Source: Apilactobacillus quenuiae
GTDB taxonomy: Bacteria > Bacillota > Bacilli > Lactobacillales > Lactobacillaceae
Direction: 5' to 3'
Assembly: GCF_002994005.1 (NCBI RefSeq)
Contig: NZ_POSN01000001.1
Span: 1-64,000, forward strand
Length of the DNA stretch: 64,000 bases
Shown: positions 1 through 9,421 of the stretch, piece by piece
How the letters are laid out: every line of letters begins with the position of its first letter
Numbering within the stretch: position 1 is the first letter of the stretch
Notes under the pieces: generated by a model
Told to the model about the DNA's origin: nothing
The model's database searches: none
Seen by the model: only the letters and a program-made list of their open reading frames with translations
Program-made: the position numbers and the translations under genes

Positions 1-30
1 ACTAGTACTAATTGGTCGAGGACTTAACCA
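1..30 (+). rRNA. 23S ribosomal RNA, 3' end (partial)
   Basis: The first about 30 bases match the conserved 3' end of Firmicutes 23S rRNA, ending in the CTTAACC that pairs with the 5' end of the molecule. The body of the gene lies outside the window. The 70-base spacer to 5S holds a small hairpin (72-88) that may guide processing. Confidence 0.85.
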
Positions 31-98
31 AGTAAGGTGGTTCTCTAAAGGAATAATAATATCTAGTTTTGAAAGAACGAAGTTCTTTTAAAAGAATA

Positions 99-217
99 GT
101 GTGGTGGCGATAGCTAGAAGGATACACCTGTTCCCATGCCGAACACAGCAGTTAAGCTTCTAAACGCCGAGAGTAGTTAGAGGATCGCCTCTTGCAAGGG
201 TAGGAAGTTGCCGCGCT
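99..217 (+). rRNA. 5S ribosomal RNA
   Basis: This is a typical Gram-positive 5S rRNA of about 119 nt. The terminal helix forms between 99-105 and 210-216 with several G-U pairs. The conserved CCGAACACAGCAGTTAAGC core lies in the middle. The exact ends are uncertain by one or two bases. It sits between 23S and the tRNA array, as usual in lactobacilli. Confidence 0.93.
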
Positions 218-223
218 TATTAT

Positions 224-296
224 TCCGAATTAGCTCAGTTGGTAGAGCACCTGACTGTTAATCAGGTTGTCGTCAGTTCGAGTCTGACATTCGGAG
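224..296 (+). tRNA. tRNA-Asn(GTT)
   Basis: A full cloverleaf: 7-bp acceptor helix, anticodon loop with GTT, TTCGAGT T-loop and discriminator G. It is the first of twelve tRNAs following the 5S gene. No CCA is encoded. Confidence 0.97.
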
Positions 297-310
297 TTAG
301 TTATGGTCTT

Positions 311-402
311 GGAGAGTTGTCCGAGTTGGCCGATGGAGCATCATTGGAAATGATGTAAACGGGTCAAAGCCTGTTTCAAGGGTTCGAATCCCTTACTCTC
401 CG
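311..402 (+). tRNA. tRNA-Ser(GGA)
   Basis: A class II tRNA with a long variable arm. The acceptor helix GGAGAGT/ACTCTCC closes perfectly, and the anticodon loop TTGGAAA gives GGA, reading UCC and UCU. The discriminator is G. Confidence 0.96.
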
Positions 403-416
403 TTATAACTTTATAT

Positions 417-489
417 GACCCGTTGGTCAAGTGGTTTAAGACACTGCCCTTTCACGGCAGTAACATGGGTTCGAATCCCGTACGGGTCA
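417..489 (+). tRNA. tRNA-Glu(TTC)
   Basis: Acceptor helix GACCCGT/ACGGGTC, anticodon TTC and T-loop TTCGAAT. Discriminator A. Confidence 0.95.
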
Positions 490-495
490 TTATTT

Positions 496-568
496 GGAGG
501 ATTAGCTCAGTTGGGAGAGCATCTGCCTTACAAGCAGGAGGTCACAGGTTCGAGCCCTGTATCCTCCA
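496..568 (+). tRNA. tRNA-Val(TAC)
   Basis: Acceptor helix GGAGGAT/ATCCTCC, anticodon TAC, discriminator A, 73 nt. It lies 6 bases after tRNA-Glu. Confidence 0.96.
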
Positions 569-583
569 TCCAAATATTGGACT

Positions 584-658
584 GGTTCGTTGGTCTAGTT
601 GGTTTAGGACGCCTGCCTGTCACGCAGGAGGTCACGAGTTCGAGTCTCGTACGAACCG
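584..658 (+). tRNA. tRNA-Asp(GTC)
   Basis: Acceptor helix GGTTCGT/ACGAACC, anticodon GTC and discriminator G, the usual aspartate identity base. Confidence 0.96.
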
Positions 659-714
659 TTGTTGTTTTATTACAACATATAATTAAATAATCTATAGCAT
701 AACATAAATGGTTT

Positions 715-787
715 GGCTCGGTAGCTCAGTTGGTAGAGCAACGGATTGAAGCTCCGTGTGTCGGCAGTTCGATTCTGTCCCGCGCCA
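715..787 (+). tRNA. tRNA-Phe(GAA)
   Basis: Anticodon stem ACGGA/TCCGT with loop TTGAAGC, giving GAA with G at position 37 instead of the A more usual for Phe. The acceptor helix GGCTCGG/CCGCGCC contains a T-C mismatch at the fourth pair (718/783). The rest of the cloverleaf is intact, with T-loop TTCGATT and discriminator A, so it is probably functional. Confidence 0.93.
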
Positions 788-792
788 TTTAT

Positions 793-875
793 GGAGGAGT
801 AGCGAAGTCTGGCTAAACGCGGCGGACTGTAAATCCGCTCCTTCGGGTTCGGTGGTTCGAATCCACTCTCCTCCA
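793..875 (+). tRNA. tRNA-Tyr(GTA)
   Basis: A class II tRNA with a long variable arm, acceptor helix GGAGGAG/CTCCTCC, anticodon GTA and discriminator A. Confidence 0.96.
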
Positions 876-883
876 TTTTAAAT

Positions 884-954
884 AGGGATATAGTTCAATG
901 GTAGAATACCGGTCTCCAAAACCGTTGATGTGGGTTCAACTCCTACTATCCCTG
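884..954 (+). tRNA. tRNA-Trp(CCA)
   Basis: Acceptor helix AGGGATA/TATCCCT, anticodon CCA in loop CTCCAAA, discriminator G as expected for Trp. Confidence 0.95.
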
Positions 955-966
955 TTATGTTGCTAT

Positions 967-1040
967 GGCGGTAGTGGTGAAGTGGTTAACACATCGGTTT
1001 GTGGATCCGACACGCGTGGGTTCGATTCCCACCTACCGCC
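967..1040 (+). tRNA. tRNA-His(GTG)
   Basis: Anticodon GTG. The acceptor helix has the extra G(-1) at 967 paired with C73 at 1040, the hallmark of histidine tRNA. Confidence 0.96.
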
Positions 1041-1049
1041 CTTTTTAAT

Positions 1050-1121
1050 TGGGCTATAGCCAAGTGGTAAGGCAATGGACTTTGACTCCATCATGCGCTG
1101 GTTCGAATCCAGCTAGCCCAG
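1050..1121 (+). tRNA. tRNA-Gln(TTG)
   Basis: Acceptor helix TGGGCTA/TAGCCCA with the weak first pair typical of Gln, anticodon TTG, discriminator G. Confidence 0.95.
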
Positions 1122-1139
1122 TTGAATATAATATTAAAT

Positions 1140-1210
<71 letters not shown>

Positions 1211-1236
1211 TTAATTTTTCATTAATAATATATTTT

Positions 1237-1321
1237 GCCGGAGTGGCGGAATTGGCAGACGCGCTGGACTCAAAATCCAGTGATCATATAGATCGTGTGG
1301 GTTCGAACCCCACCTCCGGTA
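1237..1321 (+). tRNA. tRNA-Leu(CAA)
   Basis: A class II tRNA with a long variable arm, anticodon loop CTCAAAA (anticodon CAA, reading UUG) and discriminator A. It is the last tRNA of the rRNA-linked array. Confidence 0.95.
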
Positions 1322-1350
1322 TAATTATAATCGAATAAATTTAATTAAAG

Positions 1351-1387
1351 AACGATAAGCAGTTATTTGCTTATCGTTTATTTTTTG
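1351..1387 (+). terminator. Terminator of the rRNA-tRNA operon
   Basis: An 11-bp perfect stem (AACGATAAGCA with TGCTTATCGTT) with a 6-base loop, followed by a T-rich run. It closes the 23S-5S-tRNA transcript about 30 bases after tRNA-Leu. Confidence 0.93.
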
Positions 1388-1427
1388 CTGTCAATAATAG
1401 TCTTTTAAATATTTTAATTTTGTGATA

Positions 1428-1436
1428 TGCTTATAA
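1428..1436 (+). promoter_or_regulatory. Extended -10 promoter element for metK
   Basis: TGC directly followed by TTATAA forms an extended -10 element about 10 bases before the riboswitch. No good -35 box is seen, which is common for extended -10 promoters. Confidence 0.5.
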
Positions 1437-1446
1437 AAGTTATGAG

Positions 1447-1510
1447 CGTATTCCCGATAGGATTCACCTAGTAGTGAAGATGCCTTGTAACCAAAATCGT
1501 AGGGGGAATA
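1447..1510 (+). promoter_or_regulatory. SMK box (SAM-III) riboswitch upstream of metK
   Basis: The segment carries the conserved SMK elements in order: TTCCCGATAGGAT, a variable hairpin, AGATGCCTTGTAACC, then the GGGGGAA that is also the metK ribosome binding site. In this family, S-adenosylmethionine binding pairs the Shine-Dalgarno with the anti-SD (TTCCC side) and blocks translation. The GGGGG at 1502-1506 lies 9 bases before the metK ATG, so the layout is the textbook one. It gives feedback of SAM on its own synthetase. Confidence 0.95.
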
Positions 1511-1515
1511 ATTAA

Positions 1516-2712
1516 ATGCAAGAGAGACATTTATTTACATCAGAATCTGTTTCAGAAGGACATCCGGATAAAATTGCTGATCAAATTAGTGATGCTATTT
1601 TAGATGAAATGTTAAAACAAGATCCTGATTCTAGAGTAGCCTGTGAATGTTCTGTTACAACAGGTTTGGTTTTAGTTTTTGGTGAAATTACAACAAAAGC
1701 ATATGTAAACATACAAAAAGTAGTTAGAGAGACAATTAAAAATATTGGTTATGATAATAATCAATATGGTTTTGATGGAAACACATGTGCAGTGTTGGTT
1801 GCTATCGATGAACAATCACCTGATATTGCTCAAGGTGTAGATGATTCTGTTGAAACGAGAGATAACAGTGAAGATGTATTAGATAAGACAGGAGCAGGAG
1901 ATCAAGGCTTAATGTTTGGTTATGCTGTAGATGAAACTCCTGAATTAATGCCTTTACCTATTTCATTGAGTCATAATTTGATGCGTAAGATTACGGAATT
2001 AAGAAAGAACGGATCGATATCATACTTAAGACCAGATGCTAAGGCAGAAGTTACAGTTGAGTATGATGATAATGACGTTCCTACTTTAGTTGATACAATA
2101 GTATTAAGTACTCAACATGATCCAGATATTACTTTGGATCAAATAAGAGATGACATTATTGAAAAAGTTATTAAAAAAGTAATTCCAGACAAGTTTCTAA
2201 GTGAAAAAACTAAATACTATATTAACCCAACGGGAAGATTTGTAATTGGTGGACCTCAAGGAGATGCTGGATTAACTGGTCGTAAGATAATAGTTGATAC
2301 TTATGGAGGAGCTGCTCATCACGGTGGAGGTGCCTTTTCCGGGAAAGATGCAACTAAAGTTGATCGTTCTGCTAGCTATGCAGCTAGATATATTGCTAAA
2401 AATATTGTTGCTGCAAAATTAGCTAAAAAAGCTGAAGTTCAAATTGCATACGCAATTGGTGTTGCAGAACCAGTGTCCATTTCAGTTAACACTTTTAATA
2501 CTTCCAATGTTTCAGAAGATATACTAATTAAAGCTATTAGACAAATATTTGATTTAAGACCAGCTGGAATTATTAAAATGCTTAATTTAAAACGTCCTAT
2601 TTATAAGCAAACTGCTGTTTATGGTCATTTTGGAAGAACAGATATTGATTTGCCATGGGAAAAAACCGATAAAATTGAAGAATTGAATAATTTCTTAAAT
2701 GATAAGGCTTAA
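1516..2712 (+). CDS. metK: S-adenosylmethionine synthetase
   Basis: MetK makes S-adenosylmethionine from methionine and ATP in the cytoplasm, the methyl donor for the many methyltransferases of the cell. The 398-residue protein has the family's usual length. The N-terminal GHPDK (residues 15-19) carries the ATP and phosphate ligands, a GAGDQG motif follows near residue 120, and the glycine-rich [15 protein letters not shown] loop lies near residue 265. The gene stands alone between the tRNA operon terminator and its own terminator at 2721. It is translated under control of the SMK riboswitch whose 3' end contains its ribosome binding site, so expression should fall when SAM is plentiful. The start ATG is fixed by that SD. 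Confidence 0.98.
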   Translation: MQERHLFTSESVSEGHPDKIADQISDAILDEMLKQDPDSRVACECSVTTGLVLVFGEITTKAYVNIQKVVRETIKNIGYDNNQYGFDGNTCAVLVAIDEQSPDIAQGVDDSVETRDNSEDVLDKTGAGDQGLMFGYAVDETPELMPLPISLSHNLMRKITELRKNGSISYLRPDAKAEVTVEYDDNDVPTLVDTIVLSTQHDPDITLDQIRDDIIEKVIKKVIPDKFLSEKTKYYINPTGRFVIGGPQGDAGLTGRKIIVDTYGGAAHHGGGAFSGKDATKVDRSASYAARYIAKNIVAAKLAKKAEVQIAYAIGVAEPVSISVNTFNTSNVSEDILIKAIRQIFDLRPAGIIKMLNLKRPIYKQTAVYGHFGRTDIDLPWEKTDKIEELNNFLNDKA

Positions 2713-2720
2713 TAAAATTA

Positions 2721-2768
2721 GAAAAAACGATTTATTTTGTTTTTATACAAATTAAATCGTTTTTTCTT
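2721..2768 (+). terminator. Terminator after metK
   Basis: A long A/T-rich inverted repeat (GAAAAAACGATTTA with TAAATCGTTTTTTC) ending in T residues. It lies just before the RBS of the next gene and separates the two transcripts. Confidence 0.88.
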
Positions 2769-2792
2769 TTATTATGGAGGTTGAAATAAAAA

Positions 2793-4253
2793 ATGGTACA
2801 ACAAATTAATCGATTTTGGGTTACTATAGCATTGTTTTTAGCTACATTTGTTGGAGCAGTTTCTATAACAATTGTGTCAACATCTTTGCCATCAATAGTA
2901 GGGGATATTCATGGAGTTTCTATTATGAACTGGGTATTTTCTATATTTTTATTAACCAGTGCTATTACTATTCCCATATATGGGAAGTTGTCGGATCAAT
3001 TTGGGAGAAAAAATATTTTTTTGATTGGATTATTAATATTCTTAATTGGAAGTATTTTTTCAAGTATTTCTAATAATATGGAAATGTTAATATTTTGGCG
3101 CGCTATTCAAGGAGTTGGATCCGGAGTTATTATGCCAATGACATCTACAATAATATCTGATATATATTCTTTGAATAATAAATCTAAAGTAATTGGCATT
3201 AACGGTGCAATATGGGGTGTATCTTTAACAATTGCTCCATTATTAGGTGGAATAATTGTTGATACATTTAATTGGCGATGGATATTTTTAATAAATATAC
3301 CAATTATCCTATTATCAATGTCCTTAATTATTCTATTTTTTAAAGAAAATAATTTTGGTATTATACAAAAGATAGATTATTTAGGAATCATCTATCTGTC
3401 TTTATTTTTATTTTCAATAATGTATATAATTCAATTAATGGATTCTATTCCAAATAAAATGAATAATATATATTATCTAATAATTATTTCTTTAATTTCA
3501 TTAATATTATTTGTAAGAAATGAGTACAGATCTGATAGTCCATTAATTCCAATGTCATTGTTTAATAATAAAACTTTTATAGTTCAGAATATGATTATAT
3601 TATTAGTAAGTGGATTTGTATTCGGATTGGAAATTTATTTGCCTATTTGGATTCAAGGTATCATTGGATTGTCGGCATCATTTTCAGGACTAGTAATTAC
3701 ACCTATTTCGATATTTTGGGTTATTGGTTCATTTTTTTCAGGATGGTTATTATCTAAAAGTAGTGCATTTTATGTAACAGTTTTTGGTTCGCTTTTTATT
3801 ATAACCTCTTCTATATTTTTATTTTTATTATCAATTAGTTCTTCAATATTGTATTTATTTATTATATCTTCTCTATGTGGGACTGGCTTTGGATTGATTA
3901 TTACTAATAGTACGGTGACATCTCAAAATATTGTTGAAAAAAATAATATAGGTGTTGCTACTTCATTTAATAGTTTAAGTAGAGTACTTGGTCAAACATT
4001 CATTATATCTATTTTAGAAATTGTTATGAATAGACAAATTAAAATAGGGATACTTCATTCTAATTATGAAATCACTTCTTCTAAAATAAATGAGTTCATA
4101 GCTTACAAAGCTCATTTAGAATTACCTAAACGTGTAATTAATTCTCTAAAACATATATTATATAATTCTTTACATGAAGTTTTTGTAATTTGTTTATTAA
4201 TAGTTGTCTTAGTATTTATCATTAATTTATTTGACAAAAAATTTAAAAAATAA
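2793..4253 (+). CDS. MFS drug-exporter-type transporter (DHA2 family)
   Basis: A 486-residue, very hydrophobic protein with about 14 predicted membrane helices, as in the 14-helix DHA2 drug:H+ antiporters. The start carries the family pattern SLPSIVGDI near residue 35 and the cytoplasmic loop motif A, GKLSDQFGRK, at residues 64-73. A GVIMP-like helix-4 segment and a GGIIVD-like motif C region follow. It probably exports a drug, bile acid or other amphiphile, but the substrate cannot be read from the sequence. No regulator gene is adjacent. It is monocistronic, with SD GGAGG 12 bases before the ATG and a terminator on either side. Base use is even richer in A/T than its neighbours, as is normal for a membrane protein here. 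Confidence 0.88.
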   Translation: MVQQINRFWVTIALFLATFVGAVSITIVSTSLPSIVGDIHGVSIMNWVFSIFLLTSAITIPIYGKLSDQFGRKNIFLIGLLIFLIGSIFSSISNNMEMLIFWRAIQGVGSGVIMPMTSTIISDIYSLNNKSKVIGINGAIWGVSLTIAPLLGGIIVDTFNWRWIFLINIPIILLSMSLIILFFKENNFGIIQKIDYLGIIYLSLFLFSIMYIIQLMDSIPNKMNNIYYLIIISLISLILFVRNEYRSDSPLIPMSLFNNKTFIVQNMIILLVSGFVFGLEIYLPIWIQGIIGLSASFSGLVITPISIFWVIGSFFSGWLLSKSSAFYVTVFGSLFIITSSIFLFLLSISSSILYLFIISSLCGTGFGLIITNSTVTSQNIVEKNNIGVATSFNSLSRVLGQTFIISILEIVMNRQIKIGILHSNYEITSSKINEFIAYKAHLELPKRVINSLKHILYNSLHEVFVICLLIVVLVFIINLFDKKFKK

Positions 4254-4290
4254 AAAGGCACGATTATTAAATCGTGTCTTTTTATTTTTT
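4252..4290. terminator. Bidirectional terminator between the MFS gene and mnmM
   Basis: A 13-bp stem (AAAAAGGCACGAT with ATCGTGTCTTTTT, one G-T pair) with A-tract and T-tract on the two sides, so it can stop both convergent transcripts. It overlaps both stop codons. Confidence 0.9.
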
Positions 4291-4839
4291 TTGAATGGCT
4301 ACTAAAATAGGAGGGTCATTTACTTGATTAATAAATTTATATTCTAAAACAGAGTATTTTTTTTGATCTAAATTTTTAACAAAATTTAGTACTAAGTTTT
4401 TTTCATCTTTTCCGCCAGGATGGCCATAATATAAAACCAATATTATTATTCCATTTGTTTTAAGTAATTCTAAACATGCTTTAATGGCTACTATTGTTGT
4501 TTGAGGCCTTGTTATTATATCTTTATTTCCACCTGGTAAATATCCTAAGTTAAAAATAGCTCCATCGATTTTATCTTTTACATATTCTTTGATATTTTCA
4601 TGTCCGACATTAAATAATATAGTATTATTTAATTGACTTTTAGATAATCTTTTTTTAGTAATATCAATAGCATCTTTTTGTACATCAAATCCGTATACTT
4701 TACCATTTTTGTTAACTAATTTAGACAAAAATTCGGTGTCATTTCCCTTACCGACGGTTGCGTCAATGACATTATCGCCACTTTTTATTACTTGAGACAT
4801 AATAGTATGACTATATCTTAAAGAGGGTTCTAATTTCAT
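4282..4839 (-). CDS. mnmM: Class I SAM-dependent methyltransferase, YtqB/MnmM family
   Basis: A 185-residue Rossmann-fold methyltransferase. Motif I is VIDATVGKGND (residues 24-34), the acidic residue after beta-2 lies in YGFDVQ (about 49-54), and the family signature NLGYLPGGNK lies at 97-106. These match the YtqB family, whose Bacillus and Staphylococcus members methylate nm5U34 to mnm5U34 in tRNA wobble positions (MnmM). The start ATG has AAGGA six bases upstream. It is monocistronic, convergent with the MFS gene and divergent from the leuS leader. The family assignment is strong. The tRNA target is inferred from characterised homologues. Confidence 0.85.
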   Translation of the reverse strand: MKLEPSLRYSHTIMSQVIKSGDNVIDATVGKGNDTEFLSKLVNKNGKVYGFDVQKDAIDITKKRLSKSQLNNTILFNVGHENIKEYVKDKIDGAIFNLGYLPGGNKDIITRPQTTIVAIKACLELLKTNGIIILVLYYGHPGGKDEKNLVLNFVKNLDQKKYSVLEYKFINQVNDPPILVAIQKK

Positions 4840-4961
4840 AAAAATTCCTTTCTAATTTTTAATTAATTAAATTATATCATTTATAAAATATATTTTTGCA
4901 ACTTGATTTTAAATTTATAGACTGTTATTATAATAAATAATTAAAATTATATATAATAAAA

Positions 4962-5198
4962 TGTAGATACGAACTAGTAGATTAATTATTTTTTCAGAAA
5001 CTAAATGGATGCTGTGAATTTAGAAAATAATTAGTTGAACTCATCGTTGAATTTTTAACCGAAAATAATAAGTTAAAACGTTTTCCTCGTTACGGATTAC
5101 AAAGAGTTTTGTATTTTTATACAAAAAATTTTTAGGTGGTACCGCGGAATTTTTCGTCCTATAGGTGATTTTTAATATTCACTTGTAGGACTTTTTTA
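4962..5198 (+). promoter_or_regulatory. T-box leader of leuS, specifier CTC (Leu)
   Basis: The T-box sequence GGTGGTACCGCGG lies at 5135-5147. It is followed by the terminator stem GTCCTATAGGTGA/TCACTTGTAGGAC plus T6 (5156-5197). Stem I can be drawn with lower stem ACGA/TCGT, the AGTA box at about 4974-4977, and on the 3' side GAA, CTC, A. The CTC at 5040-5042 is a leucine codon, matching leuS. Uncharged tRNA-Leu is expected to pair with the specifier and the TGGT bulge and so favour the antiterminator. Confidence 0.95.
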
Positions 5199-5236
5199 TT
5201 ATCTAATAATTATTTTTATAGGAGGAGTAATATATA

Positions 5237-7657
5237 ATGCCTTACAATCATCTTGATATAGAAAAAAAATGGCAAAAATATTGGGCCAAAAATGAAACTT
5301 TCAAAACAACCAATAATCCTAATAAAGAGAACTATTATGCTTTAGATATGTTTCCTTATCCTTCAGGTCAAGGATTGCATGTTGGACATCCAGAAGGATA
5401 TACAGCAACTGACATAATGTCTAGAATGAAAAGAATGCAGGGTAAAAATGTGTTGCATCCAATTGGTTTTGATGCATTTGGATTACCAGCAGAACAATAT
5501 GCTTTAAAAACTGGTAACCATCCTGGTACTTTTACTCAAAAAAATATTGAACATTTCAGAGAACAAATTAAATCCTTAGGTTTTTCATATGATTGGGATC
5601 GCGAAGTTGATACTACCGATCCAAAATATTACAAATGGACTCAATGGATTTTTGAACAACTTTATAAAAAAGGTTTAGCATACGAAGATAAAATTGAAGT
5701 TAACTGGGCTCCTGATTTTATGGGGGGAACAGTTGTTGCAAACGAAGAAGTTAAAGATGGTAAAACAGAACGTGGTGGTTATCCAGTATATCGTGTTCCA
5801 ATGACTCAATGGGTATTAAAAATTACTGCTTACGCTGATCGTTTAATTGATGACTTGGATGACTTAGATTGGCCAGAAAGTATTAAAGAAATGCAAAAAA
5901 ATTGGATTGGTCGTTCGAGAGGTGCAAGTGTATTCTTTAATGTTGATGGTCTTAATGATGAAAAAATTGAAGTATTTACTACTAGACCAGATACTTTATT
6001 TGGGGCTTCCTATATGGTTCTTGCTCCAGAACATGAATTAGTTGATAAAATTACAACCGCTGATCAAAAGGAAGCTGTTGAAAGATATCGAAAAGAAGTT
6101 TCTACTAAATCCGATTTAGAAAGAACTGATTTGAATAAGAATAAGTCAGGAGTCTTTACTGGATCTTACGGTATTAATCCAATTAATGGTGAAAAATTAC
6201 CAATATGGATTGGCGATTATGTATTATCAAGTTATGGTACTGGTGCCATTATGGCAGTACCTGCACATGATGATCGTGATTATGAATTTGCTAATAAATT
6301 TGACTTACCAATTAAACCAGTTATTGAAGGTGGAGATGTTTCTAAGGAAGCATATACCGGAGACGGAAAACACATTAATTCTGACTTTTTAGATGGTATG
6401 GGTAAAAAAGAAGCTATCGACAAAGCCATTAAATGGCTAGAGGATAATAATGCAGGTAATGCTAAAACTAATTATCGTTTAAGAGATTGGATTTTTTCAC
6501 GTCAAAGGTATTGGGGAGAACCAATCCCTGTTATTCATTGGGAAGATGGCAGTACATCATTAGTTCCAGAAGATGAATTACCTTTGAAATTACCAGATGC
6601 TAAAAACATTGAACCATCTGGAACTGGAGAATCTCCTTTAGCCAATATTGATGATTGGGTAAATGTTGTAGATAAGAATGGTAAAAAAGGTAAGCGTGAG
6701 ACTAACACAATGCCTCAATGGGCAGGAAGCTCATGGTACTACTTAAGATATATCGATCCTCATAATGACAAACAACTTGCTGATCCAGATTTACTTAAAA
6801 AGTGGTTGCCAGTTGATTTATATATTGGTGGTGCAGAACATGCAGTGCTTCATTTATTATATGCAAGATTTTGGCATAAAGTACTTTATGATTTAGGTGT
6901 TGTACCTACTAAGGAACCATTCCAAAAACTGGTTAATCAAGGGATGATTTTAGGTACTAATCATGAAAAAATGTCTAAATCTAAAGGTAATGTTGTTAAT
7001 CCAGATGATATTGTTGAAGAATATGGTGCTGACACATTAAGACTTTATGAAATGTTTATGGGACCATTAACTGAGTCCAAGCCATGGAGTACCGAAGGAT
7101 TAAATGGCGCTAATAGATGGATTCAACGTGTTTGGCGATTAATTATGGATGATAATAATCATTTGCGTGATCGTATTGTAACCGTTAACGATGGTAAATT
7201 AGACAAAATTTACAATCAAACGGTTAAGAAGGTTACTGATGATTATGAACATTTAAGATTTAATGTTGCCATTTCAACTATGATGGTATTTATCAATGAA
7301 TGCTATAAGCAAAATACATTATATTTAAGTTATATTGAAGGATTTATTAAATTACTTGCACCAATTGTTCCGCATATGACTGAAGAATTGTGGAATAAGA
7401 TGGGGCATGATAATTCAATTGCCTATGCTAAATGGCCAACATACGATGAAAGTAAATTAGTTGATGATGAAATTCAAATGGTTGTCCAAGTTAATGGCAA
7501 AGTTAGAGCACATATTAAGGTTGCTAATGACATGCAAAAAGATAAAATTAAAGAAGTTGCCCTAAGTGATGATAAAGTTAAAGAATTCATTGATGGAAAA
7601 ACAATTCGTAAAGTAATCGTCATTCCTGGTAAAATCGTTAATATTGTCGCTAACTAA
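5237..7657 (+). CDS. leuS: Leucyl-tRNA synthetase
   Basis: LeuRS charges tRNA-Leu with leucine and edits misacylated tRNA. The 806-residue length is normal for the bacterial enzyme. The class I signatures are HVGH (residues 48-51) and KMSKS (578-582). Between them lies the CP1 editing insertion, with its threonine-rich [10 protein letters not shown] and the later DDRDYEFA region that binds the editing substrate. The gene has a strong SD (AGGAGGAG) ten bases before the ATG. It is controlled by the T-box leader just upstream, which reads a CTC leucine codon, so transcription should rise on leucine starvation. A terminator follows at 7660. The adjacent flippase gene matches the leuS-ytgP order of Bacillus. 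Confidence 0.98.
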   Translation: MPYNHLDIEKKWQKYWAKNETFKTTNNPNKENYYALDMFPYPSGQGLHVGHPEGYTATDIMSRMKRMQGKNVLHPIGFDAFGLPAEQYALKTGNHPGTFTQKNIEHFREQIKSLGFSYDWDREVDTTDPKYYKWTQWIFEQLYKKGLAYEDKIEVNWAPDFMGGTVVANEEVKDGKTERGGYPVYRVPMTQWVLKITAYADRLIDDLDDLDWPESIKEMQKNWIGRSRGASVFFNVDGLNDEKIEVFTTRPDTLFGASYMVLAPEHELVDKITTADQKEAVERYRKEVSTKSDLERTDLNKNKSGVFTGSYGINPINGEKLPIWIGDYVLSSYGTGAIMAVPAHDDRDYEFANKFDLPIKPVIEGGDVSKEAYTGDGKHINSDFLDGMGKKEAIDKAIKWLEDNNAGNAKTNYRLRDWIFSRQRYWGEPIPVIHWEDGSTSLVPEDELPLKLPDAKNIEPSGTGESPLANIDDWVNVVDKNGKKGKRETNTMPQWAGSSWYYLRYIDPHNDKQLADPDLLKKWLPVDLYIGGAEHAVLHLLYARFWHKVLYDLGVVPTKEPFQKLVNQGMILGTNHEKMSKSKGNVVNPDDIVEEYGADTLRLYEMFMGPLTESKPWSTEGLNGANRWIQRVWRLIMDDNNHLRDRIVTVNDGKLDKIYNQTVKKVTDDYEHLRFNVAISTMMVFINECYKQNTLYLSYIEGFIKLLAPIVPHMTEELWNKMGHDNSIAYAKWPTYDESKLVDDEIQMVVQVNGKVRAHIKVANDMQKDKIKEVALSDDKVKEFIDGKTIRKVIVIPGKIVNIVAN

Positions 7658-7659
7658 AC

Positions 7660-7690
7660 AAAAATGGGAGATTCTTTCTCCCATTTTTAT
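7660..7690 (+). terminator. Terminator after leuS
   Basis: A 12-bp perfect stem (AAAAATGGGAGA with TCTCCCATTTTT) with a short loop, ending in T residues, starting 2 bases after the leuS stop. Confidence 0.92.
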
Positions 7691-7768
7691 TTTATTATTA
7701 GATTTGCTTACTTTATAAATTTTGATTAAAATGAATAAGTCAGACAAATTTGAAAGTAGGACTATAAA

Positions 7769-9421
7769 ATGCAAGAACAAAAAATTAAAAATAATGATCA
7801 ACAGACCCAAAATAAAATGCTCCAAGGGTCTGCTTGGATGACGGCAGGTAGTATTCTATCTAGAATATTAGGAGCGATTTATATTATTCCTTGGAGTATT
7901 TGGTTTGGCAATCTTTATTTACAAGCTAATGCTTTATATGTACAAGGATATAATATTTATAGTATGTTTCTTATAATATCAATTGCTGGAATTCCTTCTG
8001 CAATTGCTAAGGAGGTCGCTCATTATAATGCTTTGAATGAATATGGGGTCAGTCTTCGATTGTATAAAAGGGGATTAGTTTTATCTTTTACAACTGGGAT
8101 AATATGTGCACTGGCTTTATATTTTGGAGCTCCATTATTAGATAATGGTAATCCTAATGTTATTCCGGTTATACGTTCTTTATCTTGGGCTGTTTTAATT
8201 ATTCCAACTATGAGTTTAACTAGGGGGTATTTTCAAGGATTTCAAGATATGGCTCCTTCGGCAATATCACAGTTTGCAGAACAGTTGTTTAGAGTTATCT
8301 ATATGTTAGTTACAGCTTTCTTTATAATGAGAGTCCTTCATGGTAATTTGATTACTGCAGTTACGCAATCGACTTTTGCTGCTTTTATTGGATCGGTTGC
8401 TGGATTATTGATTCTTGGCATATATTATTTAAAACGTAGAAAATATTATAACCACCTTATTGAGAATAGTAATAATGATATTCATGTTGATGCTAATCAT
8501 TTATACAAGGAAATTATTAGTCAAGCAATACCATTTATTATTCTAGGTGCTGGAATTACAATTTTTCAATTAATTGATCAATATACATTTTTTGACGTCA
8601 TGAGAATAGCAACTAATTATCCAATGAATGTTTTAAATAAACTTTATGCAATTTTTGCTGGTAATGCTAATAAGCTAATAATGATAACCATTTCTCTTGC
8701 TTCAGCCATGGCAATTACCGTGGTACCTTTATTATCTGAAGCATTTACTAAAAACGACAAAAAGGGTATTAGTCATCAACTTTCTAACGGTTTTGTATTA
8801 TTTGCTTTTGTAATGATTCCAGCTGCTTTAGGGATGGCTTCAGTTGCTGGCCCACTAAATCGTGTTTTTTATGGAACTGGCTATAATCATTTGTCTGCTA
8901 ATATATTAGCTTTTTCTTCTTTTATTTCTATACTATTTGGACTATTTACTGTTATTACTGCAATGATGCAAGGTATTTCACAAAATAAATTGGCTGTTAA
9001 GTACTTTATATATGGAACCGTTGCTAAAATTATTGCTCAAGTACCAATGATATTTATTTTTGGTACTTTTGGTCCGCTTATTGCTTCAGCTATTGGTTTC
9101 TTAGTCGCAAATGGATTGATTATTAAATTACTTGATAATCAATTTGGATTTAGGAGTTATCAAATGTTGGAAAAATTAAACTTTATTATTATATTCTCCC
9201 TTGTTACTTATTTAGTTGCTTTGGCAACTGTTTATTTGGGAAATATAATCATAGGTTCATTTATGGAAAGCTATAGTCGAGTTGGAAGCTTTATCGTAGT
9301 TGCATTAGCTGTTATCGTAGGTGGATTTGTTTATGTATATCTATCTTTAAAAAGTAGAATTGCTGATTATGTCATTGGTCATCAATCAGATACTTTAAGA
9401 AGAATACTACGTATTAAATAA
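7769..9421 (+). CDS. Lipid II flippase-like polysaccharide transporter (YtgP/MurJ-like, MVF/MATE superfamily)
   Basis: A 550-residue integral membrane protein with about 14 helices after a short polar N-terminus. The opening MLQGSAWMTAGSILSRILGAIYIIPW is split here only by description: the SAWMTAGSILSRILGAIYI part is the typical start of the SpoVB/YtgP group of polysaccharide flippases. In Bacillus the YtgP homologue moves lipid II across the membrane for peptidoglycan synthesis, and the streptococcal one is essential. Position directly after leuS is the same as in Bacillus. The SD is weak (GTAGGA). A terminator follows at 9421. The lipid II substrate is inferred from homologues; a teichoic or exopolysaccharide precursor is less likely. 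Confidence 0.85.
   Translation: MQEQKIKNNDQQTQNKMLQGSAWMTAGSILSRILGAIYIIPWSIWFGNLYLQANALYVQGYNIYSMFLIISIAGIPSAIAKEVAHYNALNEYGVSLRLYKRGLVLSFTTGIICALALYFGAPLLDNGNPNVIPVIRSLSWAVLIIPTMSLTRGYFQGFQDMAPSAISQFAEQLFRVIYMLVTAFFIMRVLHGNLITAVTQSTFAAFIGSVAGLLILGIYYLKRRKYYNHLIENSNNDIHVDANHLYKEIISQAIPFIILGAGITIFQLIDQYTFFDVMRIATNYPMNVLNKLYAIFAGNANKLIMITISLASAMAITVVPLLSEAFTKNDKKGISHQLSNGFVLFAFVMIPAALGMASVAGPLNRVFYGTGYNHLSANILAFSSFISILFGLFTVITAMMQGISQNKLAVKYFIYGTVAKIIAQVPMIFIFGTFGPLIASAIGFLVANGLIIKLLDNQFGFRSYQMLEKLNFIIIFSLVTYLVALATVYLGNIIIGSFMESYSRVGSFIVVALAVIVGGFVYVYLSLKSRIADYVIGHQSDTLRRILRIK

Noticed and set aside
72-88. Hairpin in the 23S-5S spacer read as a terminator
   Set aside because: It is short and lies inside a known polycistronic rRNA transcript; a processing signal is more likely.
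415-690. Two open frames across the tRNA-Glu/Val/Asp region
   Set aside because: They lie wholly over three tRNA genes and have no SD; the sequence is explained by the tRNAs.
670-876. Minus-strand open frame over tRNA-Phe and tRNA-Tyr
   Set aside because: It is antisense to two tRNAs. Such frames are often misannotated as proteins because tRNA sequence is conserved.
7562-7825. Minus-strand open frame spanning the leuS end, its terminator and the flippase start
   Set aside because: It reads through a clear terminator and two real gene ends; no SD.
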